Positions 50,796 through 59,303 of a DNA stretch of 64,000 nucleotides are shown here, piece by piece. The DNA is from Friedmanniella luteola. GTDB taxonomy: Bacteria; Actinomycetota; Actinomycetes; Propionibacteriales; Propionibacteriaceae. The notes under the pieces were generated by a model. That model ran no database searches and was not told the origin of the DNA. It worked only from the letters and a program-made list of their open reading frames with translations. A program made the translations under genes and the position numbers. Within the stretch, counting starts at the first letter, position 1, and the number at the start of each line of letters is the position of its first letter. The stretch covers positions 1,178,001 to 1,242,000 of the forward strand of contig NZ_LT629749.1 of assembly GCF_900105065.1 (NCBI RefSeq), in the 5' to 3' direction.

Positions 50796-51674
50796 GTGCC
50801 CCTCGTCCAGGTCGAGCACGCCGCCGACGACCGGCTGGCCGACTACGTCCGGCTGCGCGAGACCTCGCTGCGGCGCTCCCTGGAGTCCGAGCAGGGCCTG
50901 TTCATCGCCGAGGGGGAGAAGGTCATCCGGCGCGCGGTCGAGGCGGGCTACCGGCCGCGGTCGTTCCTGCTGGCGCCACGCTGGCTGGAGGGCCTGCAGG
51001 ACGTGCTGGACCGGTGGCCGGAGGTCCCGGTGCACGTGGTCAGCGAGCAGCTGGCGGAGGAGGTGACGGGCTTCCACGTGCACCGCGGGGCGCTGGCCTC
51101 CCTGCACCGCGAGCAGCGTCACGACGTCGCGGACCTGCTGCGGGCCGAACGGCTCGTGGTCTGCGAGGACGTCGTCGACCACACCAACGTCGGCGCCCTG
51201 CTCCGCAACGCCGCCGGGCTGGGCTGGGACGGCGTCCTGCTCTCTCCCCGGGCGGCCGACCCGCTCTACCGGCGGTCGATCAAGGTGAGCATGGGGGCGG
51301 TGTTCTCGCTGCCGTGGGCCCGGCTGCCCGACTGGCACGCGGCGCCGGCGCAGCTGGCCGGGGCGGGGTTCACCACGCTGGCCCTGACGCTGGCCGACGA
51401 CGCGGTCGACCTGGCCACCGTGGCCGCCGACCTGGCCCGGGCGCCGCGGAAGGTGGCCGTGCTGCTGGGCACGGAAGGGGCCGGGCTGTCCGAGCGCTGG
51501 AGCGGCCAGTCCACGACGCGCGTCACCATCCCGATGGCCGCGGGCATCGACTCGCTCAACGTCGCCGCGGCCGCGGCCATCGCCTGCTACGTGCTGGGGC
51601 AGGGGCCCCGTCAGTCGTCCTCGTCCTCGTCCTCGTCGCGGACCCGCGGGGACACGGGCCAGTCGTCGGGGTAG
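50796..51674 (+). CDS. TrmH/SpoU family RNA 2'-O-methyltransferase
   Basis: SAM-dependent methyltransferase of the knotted SPOUT type acting on rRNA or tRNA ribose. Seen: N-terminal substrate-binding part FIAEGEKVIRRAVEAGYRPRSFLLAP, motif 1 VDHTNVGALLRNAAGLG, motif 2 VLLGTEGAGLS, motif 3 VTIPMAAGIDSLNVAAAAAI. 292 residues; the last 20 or so are Ser-rich and read across the opposite strand of the def acidic tail (64-base overlap). GTG one base after the siroheme gene stop. Confidence 0.92.
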   Translation: MPLVQVEHAADDRLADYVRLRETSLRRSLESEQGLFIAEGEKVIRRAVEAGYRPRSFLLAPRWLEGLQDVLDRWPEVPVHVVSEQLAEEVTGFHVHRGALASLHREQRHDVADLLRAERLVVCEDVVDHTNVGALLRNAAGLGWDGVLLSPRAADPLYRRSIKVSMGAVFSLPWARLPDWHAAPAQLAGAGFTTLALTLADDAVDLATVAADLARAPRKVAVLLGTEGAGLSERWSGQSTTRVTIPMAAGIDSLNVAAAAAIACYVLGQGPRQSSSSSSSSRTRGDTGQSSG

Positions 51675-52213
51675 TCCTCGGCGCGGTCCTCGTGCAGCCG
51701 GTACAGCTTCTTCCGCAGCCGACCCGAGAGCCGGTCCCCGAACACGGTCCCGTTCAGGTGGTCGGTCTCGTGCTGCAGGCAGCGGGACAGCAGCCCGGTG
51801 CCCGTGACCTCGACCGGGTTGCCGGCGGCGTCCTGGCCGCGGCAGACGGCGCGGTCCGGGCGGGCCAGCTCGATGTAGGCGCCCGGCAGGGAGAGGCAGC
51901 CCTCGTCCGCCGCCTCCAGGACGCGGTCCTTGCCCTCGGGCAGCTCCACCACGGGGTTGCAGATGACGCCGGAGTGCCGGACGTGGTCGTCGTCGGGGCA
52001 GTCGAACACGAACACCGCCAGGTCCACCCCGACCTGGGTGGCGGCCAGCCCGACGCCTTCGGCGGCGTACATCGTGGCGAACATGTCGGCCACGAGGGCC
52101 TGGAGGCGGTCGTCGAACTCGGTCACCGGCCGGGTGCGCGCGTGCATGACGGGCTCACCCCACCGGGCGATCGGCAGCACGGTGCCGCCGGTCGTCACGT
52201 CGGTAGTGGTCAC
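51611..52213 (-). CDS. def: peptide deformylase
   Basis: Iron or zinc enzyme that removes the N-formyl group from new proteins. Seen: motif 1 GVGLAATQ, motif 2 EGCLSLPG with the metal-binding cysteine, motif 3 QHETDHLNG with HExxH. 200 residues, the last a run of Asp/Glu (DEDEDEDD) encoded by a GAC/GAG repeat. GTG start with TAGCCT 6 nt upstream. The TAG of that box is also the lactonase stop codon. Essential gene in most bacteria. Confidence 0.95.
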   Translation of the reverse strand: MTTTDVTTGGTVLPIARWGEPVMHARTRPVTEFDDRLQALVADMFATMYAAEGVGLAATQVGVDLAVFVFDCPDDDHVRHSGVICNPVVELPEGKDRVLEAADEGCLSLPGAYIELARPDRAVCRGQDAAGNPVEVTGTGLLSRCLQHETDHLNGTVFGDRLSGRLRKKLYRLHEDRAEDYPDDWPVSPRVRDEDEDEDD

Positions 52214-52219
52214 CCGCCC

Positions 52220-52225
52220 AGGCTA
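52220..52225 (-). promoter_or_regulatory. leaderless -10 box for def, overlapping the lactonase stop
   Basis: Minus-strand TAGCCT, then GGGCGG, then the GTG at 52213. Its TAG is the stop codon of the upstream lactonase gene. Confidence 0.55.
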
Positions 52226-53275
52226 GCGCCCGGCCGCCGGCACCAGCACGACGCACGCGGGCGCCTGGCTGCGGACGGTCAGCACCGGCTCGGCGCCGGG
52301 GTCGGCGTCCCGGGCCAGCACGGTGACGACGTCGTCGGTCTGGTTCGCGACCCAGAGCAGGGCGTCGCCGACCACGAGGTCGCGGGGCCAGCGGCCCCCG
52401 CCGGACCGCTCGTCGACCAGCCGGAGCGTGCCGGCGACCCGGTCGAGCGCGAAGGTCGCGACGGTGCCCGGCCCGCGGTTCGCGACGACGACGGTGTCGC
52501 CGTCGGCCCGCAGCGCGGACGGGTACAGCTCACCGCCCGCGGGGTGGGCCGTGCAGGGCACCCGGTCCAGCTCCGTCCAGCCGCCGTCGGACGCCCGGCG
52601 GCCGAGCCAGAGCTCGCCGCTCAGCTCGGCGGCGACCACCAGGTGGTCCTCGACCACGACGAGGTGGCGCGGGCCGGACCCGGCGGGCAGGGGCACGGCC
52701 GGACCCGCCTCGGCCAGGTCGCCGTCCGCGCTCAGCCGCAACCGGTGCACCCGGTCGGTGCCGAGGTCGGCCACCAGCAGCTCGTCCCCGACCACGACGA
52801 CCTGGTGGGCGTGCGGGGCCTCCTGCCGTCCGGGGTCGGGCCCGGAGCCCGCGAAGCGCCAGAACCCGGTCCGCTCGCCGAGCCGGCCGTCCGCCCCGAC
52901 CGGGACGCTGCACACCGTGCCGGAGCCGTAGTCGGCCACCACGACGTGCCGACCGTCGGCGGCGAGGGCGAGGTGGCAGCTCCCGCTGCCCCCGGTCGGC
53001 ACGGTGGACAGCAGGGTGAGGCTGCCGTCGGCGCCCAGGGCGACGCTGCTGACCTGGCCCGGGTCGGACTCACCGGCCACGAACAGCCACGGTCGGGTGG
53101 GGTGGGCGACCAGGTAGGTGGGGTCGGCCAGCGCCAGCCGCCCGACCTCGGCCAGGCCGGCGCCGTCGGGCCGGGGCCGCCACGACGTCAGGCCGACCGC
53201 GTCCTCGTCGCCGTCCGCGGTGTACCCGCCGATGACGACCTGACCGGGGAGCGGGGTCCCCACCTCGGGCTGCAT
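52223..53275 (-). CDS. lactonase family (6-phosphogluconolactonase-like) beta-propeller
   Basis: Seven-bladed propeller of the Pgl/lactonase family. Seen: repeated blades such as LALADPTYLVAHPTRPWLFVAGES, GGSGSCHLALAADGRHVVVADYGSG, RQEAPHAHQVVVVGDELLVADLGTDRVHRL, and LYPSALRADGDTVVVANRGPGTVATF. The HxH of metal-binding lactonases is suggested by PHAH. 350 residues, ATG 53275. It may hydrolyse 6-phosphogluconolactone or act as another sugar lactonase; the deoxyribulose-type oxidative path is not otherwise in the window. def follows 9 bases later. Confidence 0.85.
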   Translation of the reverse strand: MQPEVGTPLPGQVVIGGYTADGDEDAVGLTSWRPRPDGAGLAEVGRLALADPTYLVAHPTRPWLFVAGESDPGQVSSVALGADGSLTLLSTVPTGGSGSCHLALAADGRHVVVADYGSGTVCSVPVGADGRLGERTGFWRFAGSGPDPGRQEAPHAHQVVVVGDELLVADLGTDRVHRLRLSADGDLAEAGPAVPLPAGSGPRHLVVVEDHLVVAAELSGELWLGRRASDGGWTELDRVPCTAHPAGGELYPSALRADGDTVVVANRGPGTVATFALDRVAGTLRLVDERSGGGRWPRDLVVGDALLWVANQTDDVVTVLARDADPGAEPVLTVRSQAPACVVLVPAAGR

Positions 53276-53380
53276 CCGCCCTGGATACCACAACGCCGCG
53301 GTGGGAGCCCGCGGCCGGGGCGGCAGCCGTCGGGCGGAGTGGCGGCTTGCCCGGGCCTCCGCGTCGGGTGACGCTGGGGC

Positions 53381-54391
53381 ATGACCACCGCCGGCTCCTC
53401 CGCGACGGCGACGGCGGAGCCGCTGTCGGCGGAGTTCGCGACGCTGGTGGAGGACTACGCCCGGCACCTGCGCCTGCAGCGCGAGCTGTCCGTGCACACC
53501 GTGCGCGCCTACACCGGCGACGTCACCGGCCTGCTGCGCCACCTGCAACGGCTGGGCCTGACCTCCCTGGACGCCGTCACGATCCGGGCGCTGCGCAGCT
53601 GGCTGGCCCGCGAGCAGACCCGCGGCCAGGCGCGCTCGACCCTGCAGCGCCGCTCGGCGGCCGTCCGGGTCTTCTTCACGTGGGCGCAGACCTCCGGCCG
53701 GGTCGCGACCAACCCGGCGGCCGGCCTGCGGTCCCCGCGCAAGGAGCGCTCCCTGCCCCCGCACCTCGGCCAGACCGAGGCGGCCGCGATGCTGGACGCG
53801 GCGCGGCCCGGCCCCGACCCGGAGCCCGACCCGCGGGCCTCCGGCCCGGGTGCCGCGGACCGCCCCGCCACCCCGCACGACCCCGCCGTCGTCCTGCGCG
53901 ACCTCGCCCTGCTCGAGGTGCTCTACGCCACCGGCGTCCGGGTGGCCGAGCTCTGCGGGCTGGACCTCGACGACGTCGACACCGAGCGGCGGCTGGTCCG
54001 GGTCATCGGCAAGGGGGACAAGGAGCGCTCCGTGCCGGTCGGGCTCCCCGCGCTCCGCGCCGTCGAGCGCTACCTGGCCGACGGCCGACCGGCCCTGGCC
54101 GTCCCGACCTCGGGTCCGGCGGTGTTCCTGGGGGAGCGGGGCCGGCGGATGGACCCCCGGGTGGTGCGCCGCGTGGTGCACGCGGCCCTCGGGCGCGTCG
54201 AGGGCGCCCCCGACCTCGGGCCGCACGGCTTGCGGCACGCCATGGCCACCCATCTGCTGGAGGGCGGTGCCGACCTCCGCAGCGTCCAGGAGATGCTGGG
54301 CCACGCCTCGTTGGCCACCACCCAGATCTACACCCACGTCACCGACGAGAGGCTGCGCGAAGCCTTCGCCCGGGCCCACCCCCGGGCCTGA
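53381..54391 (+). CDS. xerC: tyrosine recombinase XerC
   Basis: Resolves chromosome dimers at dif with XerD. Seen: N-terminal SAM-like domain LSVHTVRAYTGDVTGLLRHLQRLG; catalytic residues Arg in YATGVRVAELCGL, Lys in GKGDKER, His-x-x-Arg in HGLRHAMATHLL, His in LGHASLATTQ and the nucleophile Tyr in IYTH. 336 residues, including a Pro/Asp-rich insert of about 35 residues (about 145-180) between the domains. As in other actinobacteria an M23 peptidase gene follows, convergent here. Not part of a mobile element. Confidence 0.93.
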   Translation: MTTAGSSATATAEPLSAEFATLVEDYARHLRLQRELSVHTVRAYTGDVTGLLRHLQRLGLTSLDAVTIRALRSWLAREQTRGQARSTLQRRSAAVRVFFTWAQTSGRVATNPAAGLRSPRKERSLPPHLGQTEAAAMLDAARPGPDPEPDPRASGPGAADRPATPHDPAVVLRDLALLEVLYATGVRVAELCGLDLDDVDTERRLVRVIGKGDKERSVPVGLPALRAVERYLADGRPALAVPTSGPAVFLGERGRRMDPRVVRRVVHAALGRVEGAPDLGPHGLRHAMATHLLEGGADLRSVQEMLGHASLATTQIYTHVTDERLREAFARAHPRA

Positions 54392-54413
54392 CCGGGGCGC
54401 CCGACGCCGACGG

Positions 54414-55445
54414 TCACAGCGTGAACCAGCGGCTCGGGTCGGCGAGCCGTCCGTCCAGCCAGACCTGCAGGTGGAGGTGGCACCCGGTGGCGTAGCCGGT
54501 GCTGCCGACGCGGCCGAGGAGCTGACCGCGGACCACCTGCTGCCCCGGCCGCACGACGTAGCCCGCGGCGTGGGCGTACCCCGTCCGCACCACGACGCCG
54601 TCGACCCGGCCGTGCTCCAGCAGCAGCCGGTTGCCGTAGCCGCCCGCCGGCCCGACCGCGACGACCCGCCCGTCGGCGGGCGCGCGGACCGGTGCCCCGC
54701 AGGCGGCGCCGAGGTCGGTGCCGTCGTGCAGCTTCCACACGTGCAGCACCGGGTGCAGCCGCAGCCCGAACGGTGAGGTGACCGGGCCCCCCGCCGGCCG
54801 CGCGAAGCCGTGCCGGCCACCGGGGGCGGCCACCCAGCCGGCGCCCAGCCCGGCCGTCGCCGCCTCCGCCAGCCGGGCGCGCTCCGCCGCGTCCGCGGCC
54901 ACGCGGTCGCGCCGGTCCGCCGGCACGAGGGCGACGCTGTCGGCGGAGCGCAGCGTGCGGAGCGGGTCCAGGTAGTCCGGACCGCTGCGCAGCCCCCAGT
55001 GCAGGCAGGGCTCCCGGCAGTGCGAGCCCGCCGTCAGGACGCCGAGCGGGTCTCCGACGCCGACGACGGCGCCGGCCCTCACCTGCGCCGCGACCGGCTC
55101 GTAGGTGGTGCGCAGCCCGCCCGTGTCCACGCTGACCACCCCCCGGCCCGCCACGAGCCCGGCGAAGGCCACCCGGCCGGGCAGCGCGGCGAGCACCGGC
55201 GTGCCCACCCGGCCGGCCAGGTCGACCCCGCGGTGGCCGGGGCCGTAGCGGTGGGCCGGGGCCACGAACGGACGGACGACCCGGGGGACCCCGGCCAGCG
55301 GCCAGCCGCCGCCGGGGACGGCCGGCTCCCGCGGCGCGCCGGTCGCCGGCTGGGCGCGGACCAGCAGCGCCGCCAGGACCAGCAGCGCGGTCGCCACCAG
55401 GGCCGGGGCGGCGCGGGCGGCGCGGCTGGTCCCGGTGGGCCTCAT
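54414..55445 (-). CDS. secreted peptidase with two tandem M23 (LytM) domains
   Basis: Cell-wall endopeptidase or regulator. Seen: signal peptide (about 1-36), first M23 domain (about 65-165) with HRGVD and LHWGLR, and a second (about 245-340) with HDGTD, PVRAPADGRVVAVGPAGGYGN and CHLHLQVW. The first domain has Cys before LHW where active M23 enzymes have His (H-x-H), so it may bind without cutting; the second keeps both H-x3-D and H-x-H. Two cysteine pairs flank the sites. 343 residues; single-domain forms are the usual actinobacterial neighbours of xerC. Confidence 0.88.
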   Translation of the reverse strand: MRPTGTSRAARAAPALVATALLVLAALLVRAQPATGAPREPAVPGGGWPLAGVPRVVRPFVAPAHRYGPGHRGVDLAGRVGTPVLAALPGRVAFAGLVAGRGVVSVDTGGLRTTYEPVAAQVRAGAVVGVGDPLGVLTAGSHCREPCLHWGLRSGPDYLDPLRTLRSADSVALVPADRRDRVAADAAERARLAEAATAGLGAGWVAAPGGRHGFARPAGGPVTSPFGLRLHPVLHVWKLHDGTDLGAACGAPVRAPADGRVVAVGPAGGYGNRLLLEHGRVDGVVVRTGYAHAAGYVVRPGQQVVRGQLLGRVGSTGYATGCHLHLQVWLDGRLADPSRWFTL

Positions 55446-55551
55446 GACGTCTCTCCCATGACGGCACTCTCGGCACCGCGACCCGTCCCGTGCGGGGCAG
55501 GACCGCGGCGGTGGACGGCGGCCGGCCGCGCGCCCGGCCTGTGGACGGTCG

Positions 55552-55557
55552 TAGGGT
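55552..55557 (+). promoter_or_regulatory. leaderless -10 box for the phosphoesterase
   Basis: TAGGGT, then 7 nt, then the ATG at 55565. Confidence 0.55.
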
Positions 55558-55564
55558 CGGGACC

Positions 55565-56320
55565 ATGCCCGGGAGCGTCGCGGTCCTGTCCGACGTGCAC
55601 GGCGTGCTGCCGGTCCTCGACGCGGTGCTCGCCGAGCCGGACGTGCGCGGCGCGGATCTCGTGGTGGTCACGGGCGACCACGCGGCCGGACCGATGCCGG
55701 TGGAGGTCCTCGACCGGCTGACCGGGCTCGGCGCCCGCGTGCTGCTGGTCCGCGGGAACGCCGACCGCGAGCTGGTCGACCTCGCCCGTGGGGGCACGTC
55801 GCCCCATCCCGAGTCGGTCTGGGCCGCCCGGCAGCTGCGCCCCGACCAGGTCGCCCTGCTCGCCGGGCTGCCGCACCCAGCGCGGGTGGACGTCGACGGC
55901 TTCGGCCCGGTCGTGTTCTGCCACGGCACACCCCGCGACGACGAGGAGGTCGTCCTCGTCGACACCCGGCTGGCGCGGTGGGAGGAGGCCTTCGCCGGGC
56001 TGGCCCCGGAGGAGCGGACCGTCGTCTGCGGGCACACCCACATGCCCTTCGTCCGGCTGGTCGACCGGCGGCTGGTGGTGAACCCGGGCAGCATCGGCAT
56101 GCCCTACGGCCGCGCCGGCGGCGCCTGGGCGCTGCTGCGCGACGGGCAGGTCGCCCTGCGGCACACCGAGGTCGACGTGGAGGCGGCCGTGGCCGCCGTC
56201 GTGGCCGGCTCCGGCTACCCCGACCGGGCGGCCTGGGCGGCGGAGTACCTGCGCGCGACGGCGAGCGACGCGGACGCGCTGCGGGCGTTCGGCCCGCGCG
56301 ACGGCCGGCCGGCCGGCTGA
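55565..56320 (+). CDS. metallophosphoesterase (YfcE/calcineurin type)
   Basis: Two-metal phosphoesterase, substrate unknown. Seen: metal motifs LSDVHG, VTGDHAAG, RGNADRE, FCHGTP and GHTHMPF in order, with the family ending VVNPGSIGMPYG. 251 residues, cytoplasmic. The C-terminal 40 residues are a helical extension. Leaderless ATG. It is convergent with the GH43 gene, 14 bases apart. Confidence 0.9.
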   Translation: MPGSVAVLSDVHGVLPVLDAVLAEPDVRGADLVVVTGDHAAGPMPVEVLDRLTGLGARVLLVRGNADRELVDLARGGTSPHPESVWAARQLRPDQVALLAGLPHPARVDVDGFGPVVFCHGTPRDDEEVVLVDTRLARWEEAFAGLAPEERTVVCGHTHMPFVRLVDRRLVVNPGSIGMPYGRAGGAWALLRDGQVALRHTEVDVEAAVAAVVAGSGYPDRAAWAAEYLRATASDADALRAFGPRDGRPAG

Positions 56321-56333
56321 GCCGCCCCGCTGC

Positions 56334-57278
56334 TCAGAGAGGTCGGGGCTGCTCGGTCCAGGTCGGTCCGGGGGTGCGCGGGCCGTCGTCGTCCCAGAGC
56401 AGCAGGTCGATGCACAGGCTGCGGCGCGTCATCGCCTCGTCCCAGGCGTGGTAGACCAGCACGTCGGTGCCGGCCGGGGTGGTGACCACGCTGTTGTGAC
56501 CGGGGCCGCGGACGTGCCCCGGCACCGTGGCCAGCAGCCGCGCGGCGCCCACGGGCTCGGTCCAGGGCCCCAGCGGGTGCTCCGCCCAGGCCCAGGCGAC
56601 GCCGTACCCCTCGCCGAGGTAGGACCCCCCGGAGTAGAGCAGGTGGTACCGGTCGCCGTGCTGCCGGACGACCGGACCCTCGAGCGTGTGCCAGTCGCTG
56701 ACCTGGCCGTGCAGCGACCGCTGCCGCTCGAAGATCTGCCAGTCGGCCGTCGGTGCCAGCACGGAACGGCCGGGGCCGGCCAGCGCGGTCATGCCGGTCA
56801 TCTCCGCGACGGCCAGGTGGGTGCCGACCCGGTCGGCGTCGAGCACGTCGCGCGCGTAGTACAGGTACCAGCGGCCGTCGGCGTCGCGGAACGGGTGCGG
56901 GTCGATGGCGAACAGCTCGTCCGGGGTGAGGTCGACGCCGCAGTCGACGAACGGGCCGAGCGGCGAGCCGGCCGTGGCCACCCGCAGCGAGTGGCCGCGG
57001 TCCTCGAAGCCCACCGAGTAGTACATCCACCAGCGTCCCTCGGCCGCGACGACCTCCGGCGCCCAGTAGTCGCTGCCCTGCTCCGGCGGCAGCGGCGTGA
57101 GGGCCCCGCCCACCGACGCCCAGCTGACGAGGTCGGTCGAGGTCAGCACCCGGAAGGCCCGGCCGTCGACCCACGGCCCGGTGCCGTAGGCGACGTAGCG
57201 GTCCTCCCACCGGACGACGAAGGGGTCGGCGAAGTACTCCGGCCAGACCGGGTTGGTGTAGGTCCGCCGCCTGCTCAC
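56334..57278 (-). CDS. GH43 family glycoside hydrolase
   Basis: Five-bladed propeller hydrolase acting on arabinan, arabinoxylan or xylosides. Seen: the catalytic base Asp in FADPFVV (residue about 18), the pKa-modulating Asp in FAIDPHPF and the acid Glu in TLEGPVV. 314 residues, no signal, so it probably cuts short imported arabinosides in the cytoplasm. GTG start. Last gene of the sugar cluster, separated from the permease by a hairpin. Confidence 0.9.
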   Translation of the reverse strand: MSRRRTYTNPVWPEYFADPFVVRWEDRYVAYGTGPWVDGRAFRVLTSTDLVSWASVGGALTPLPPEQGSDYWAPEVVAAEGRWWMYYSVGFEDRGHSLRVATAGSPLGPFVDCGVDLTPDELFAIDPHPFRDADGRWYLYYARDVLDADRVGTHLAVAEMTGMTALAGPGRSVLAPTADWQIFERQRSLHGQVSDWHTLEGPVVRQHGDRYHLLYSGGSYLGEGYGVAWAWAEHPLGPWTEPVGAARLLATVPGHVRGPGHNSVVTTPAGTDVLVYHAWDEAMTRRSLCIDLLLWDDDGPRTPGPTWTEQPRPL

Positions 57279-57393
57279 CGGGGCGACCGGCCGTCGACGG
57301 TGGTGGGGTGGGGTCCGGGAGCGCGCATGTCAGGGTCTCCGTCGTCGTCGGGATGATGGCCGGGTCGCCGTCGGCCGGCACCCGGGAAGCACA

Positions 57394-57426
57394 GGACCGC
57401 CGGTCCCCAGGGGGAGCCGGCGGTCC
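57394..57426 (-). terminator. hairpin between the permease and GH43 genes
   Basis: GGACCGCCGG (57394-57403) pairs with CCGGCGGTCC (57417-57426), and TCCCC with GGGGA inside it, leaving a 2-nt gap and one bulged G. Thirteen bases after the permease stop. It may terminate most transcripts or stabilise the upstream mRNA. Confidence 0.65.
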
Positions 57427-57438
57427 AGTGCGGGGTGG

Positions 57439-58344
57439 TCAGCCCTTGATGCCGCTGCTCGCGACACCTTCGATGATGTAGCGCTGCACGAAGATGTAGA
57501 GGATCAGCACCGGCACCGACGCGATGGTGGCCCCCGCCATCACGATCGGGTAGTTGGTGTCGAACGCGCTGTTCAAGCTCGACAACCCGGCCGGCAGGGT
57601 CAGCCGCTCCGGGGAGAACAGCACGAACACGGGCCAGACGAACTCGTTCCAGTTGGTGAGGAACGACAGCATCCCCAAGGTGATCAGCGCCGACTTCGAC
57701 ACCGGCAGGATGATCCTGACCAGGATCTGCAGGGTGTTGGCGCCGTCGATCAGCGCGCTCTCCTCCAGCTCCTTCGGGAGCGCGAGGAAGAATTGCCGCA
57801 GGAAGAACACGCTGAACGCACCCGCCGCCGTCGGTACCGCCAGGGCGAGCACCGTGTCGAGCCAGCCGAGGCTGTTCATCAGCAGGTAGTTGGGCATGAG
57901 GAAGATGAAGCCCGGCACGAACAGGGTGGCGATGATGGTGGCGAAGACCGCCCCCCGCCCCCGGAACGGCATCCGCGCCAGCGCGTAGGCCGCCATGGAC
58001 GCCACCACGAGCACGATGACGGAGTGCAGGAGGGCCGACACGAAGGAGTTGATCGCCCACAGCAGCACCGGGTTGGTGGCGTCGCTGAAGATGACCCGGA
58101 AGGCCTGGAGGGTCAGCTCCTCGGGGACGAGCTGCAGCGGCACCTGCCGGGTGTCCGCCTGGGTGCGGAACGCGGTCAGGTACATCCACAGGATGGGCAC
58201 GATGAAGATCAGGGCCAGGATCACCATCCCGACCCAGAACACCGGGCCGTTCCGGTCGCGGTGGTAGGTCTTGCTCCGCGGCTTGTTGGCCGTGGTCGTG
58301 GTGCCGGCGGTGGCGGTGCCGCTCGGGATCTCCGTGGTGGTCAT
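57439..58344 (-). CDS. carbohydrate ABC permease, MalG-like
   Basis: Second permease of the importer, 301 residues, six membrane helices. Seen: the family start after a 45-residue charged N-terminus (GPVFWVGMVILALIFIVPILWMYLTAF), the EAA loop LPKELEESALIDGANTLQILVRIILPVSK, and the ending VQRYIIEGVASSGIKG. ATG overlaps the partner stop by 4 bases. No ATPase gene is in the cluster; a shared MsiK-type ATPase elsewhere is the rule in actinobacteria. Confidence 0.93.
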   Translation of the reverse strand: MTTTEIPSGTATAGTTTTANKPRSKTYHRDRNGPVFWVGMVILALIFIVPILWMYLTAFRTQADTRQVPLQLVPEELTLQAFRVIFSDATNPVLLWAINSFVSALLHSVIVLVVASMAAYALARMPFRGRGAVFATIIATLFVPGFIFLMPNYLLMNSLGWLDTVLALAVPTAAGAFSVFFLRQFFLALPKELEESALIDGANTLQILVRIILPVSKSALITLGMLSFLTNWNEFVWPVFVLFSPERLTLPAGLSSLNSAFDTNYPIVMAGATIASVPVLILYIFVQRYIIEGVASSGIKG

Positions 58345-59303
58345 GCCTTCGGCGTCCTCTCCCGCATGAGATAGAAGATGATGAAGGAGATGATCCCCAA
58401 GAAGATGGCCAGCATGTAGCTCATCGCGGACGCCGTCCCCATCTTGAAGGACCGCAGACCCTCCTGCGTCATCACCATGATGGCCGTCCGGGTGCTGTCA
58501 CCCGGGCCACCGTTCGTCACCAGGTAGGACTGCCCGAACATGTTGGCGCTCGCCAGCACCGTGGTGGTGACGACGAACACGAGCACGTTCCGCAGCCCCG
58601 GCAGGGTGATGTTCCGGAAGGCCCCGAACTTGCCGGCCCCGTCGAGCTCGGCCGCCTCGTACTGCTCCGCCGGGATGTCCTGCAGCCCCGCCAGGTAGAT
58701 GATGGTGTTGAAGCCCATCGTCCACCAGACGGTCATGCCCACCAGGCCGATCCAGGCCGCCGGCTGGGTCGCCGTCCACCCGACCGGGTCGATGCCGACG
58801 AAGCCGATGATGTAGTTGATCAAGCCGTACTGGGTGTCGAGGAGGAAGTTGAACAGCACGCCCACCACGGCGATGCCCAGCACGAACGGGGCGAAGATCA
58901 TGGCCCGGAAGAGCCCGCGGAAGCGGAACTTCCGGTTGAGCAGCATGGCGACCAGCAGCGGGATGACCACCAGGAACGGCACGCTGGCGACGACGAAGAT
59001 GGCCGTCGCCCGCATGCCGTGCCAGAACTGCTCGAAGATCACCGACTGCGAGTCGAACAGGTCCTTGTAGTTCTGCAGCCCGATGAACGGCTTGGACGGC
59101 AGCATAAAGTCCCAGTCGTGCAGGCTGATCCAGATGCCGAACACCGCCGGACCGAGGACGAAGGCCAGCAGCAGCACCGCGTAGGGCAGCAGCAGCAGGT
59201 ACGGCGTCAGGGGGTGGTAGAGCCGCAGCTTCCGGTTCCCCGAGGACGGTCCGGCCAGCGCGGACGGGGCGGTGCCCGCGCTGACCTCGGTCGCCGTGCT
59301 CAT
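58341..59303 (-). CDS. carbohydrate ABC permease, MalF-like
   Basis: First permease of the importer, 320 residues, six helices. Seen: LTPYLLLLPYAVLLLAFVLGPAVFGIWISLHDWDF, the EAA loop IPAEQYEAAELDGAGKFGAFRNITLPGLR and NMFGQSYLVTNGGPGDSTRT. The ATG shares one base with the binding-protein stop (TAATG), and the 3' end overlaps the next gene by 4. Takes arabinoside-type sugars by context (inference). Confidence 0.93.
   Translation of the reverse strand: MSTATEVSAGTAPSALAGPSSGNRKLRLYHPLTPYLLLLPYAVLLLAFVLGPAVFGIWISLHDWDFMLPSKPFIGLQNYKDLFDSQSVIFEQFWHGMRATAIFVVASVPFLVVIPLLVAMLLNRKFRFRGLFRAMIFAPFVLGIAVVGVLFNFLLDTQYGLINYIIGFVGIDPVGWTATQPAAWIGLVGMTVWWTMGFNTIIYLAGLQDIPAEQYEAAELDGAGKFGAFRNITLPGLRNVLVFVVTTTVLASANMFGQSYLVTNGGPGDSTRTAIMVMTQEGLRSFKMGTASAMSYMLAIFLGIISFIIFYLMRERTPKA

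Noticed and set aside
37724-54391. Prophage remnant suggested by a holin-family gene and a tyrosine recombinase
   Set aside because: The holin-like protein belongs to a chromosomal envelope operon, XerC is a housekeeping gene 16 kb away, and no capsid, tail or integrase-linked att sites are present.
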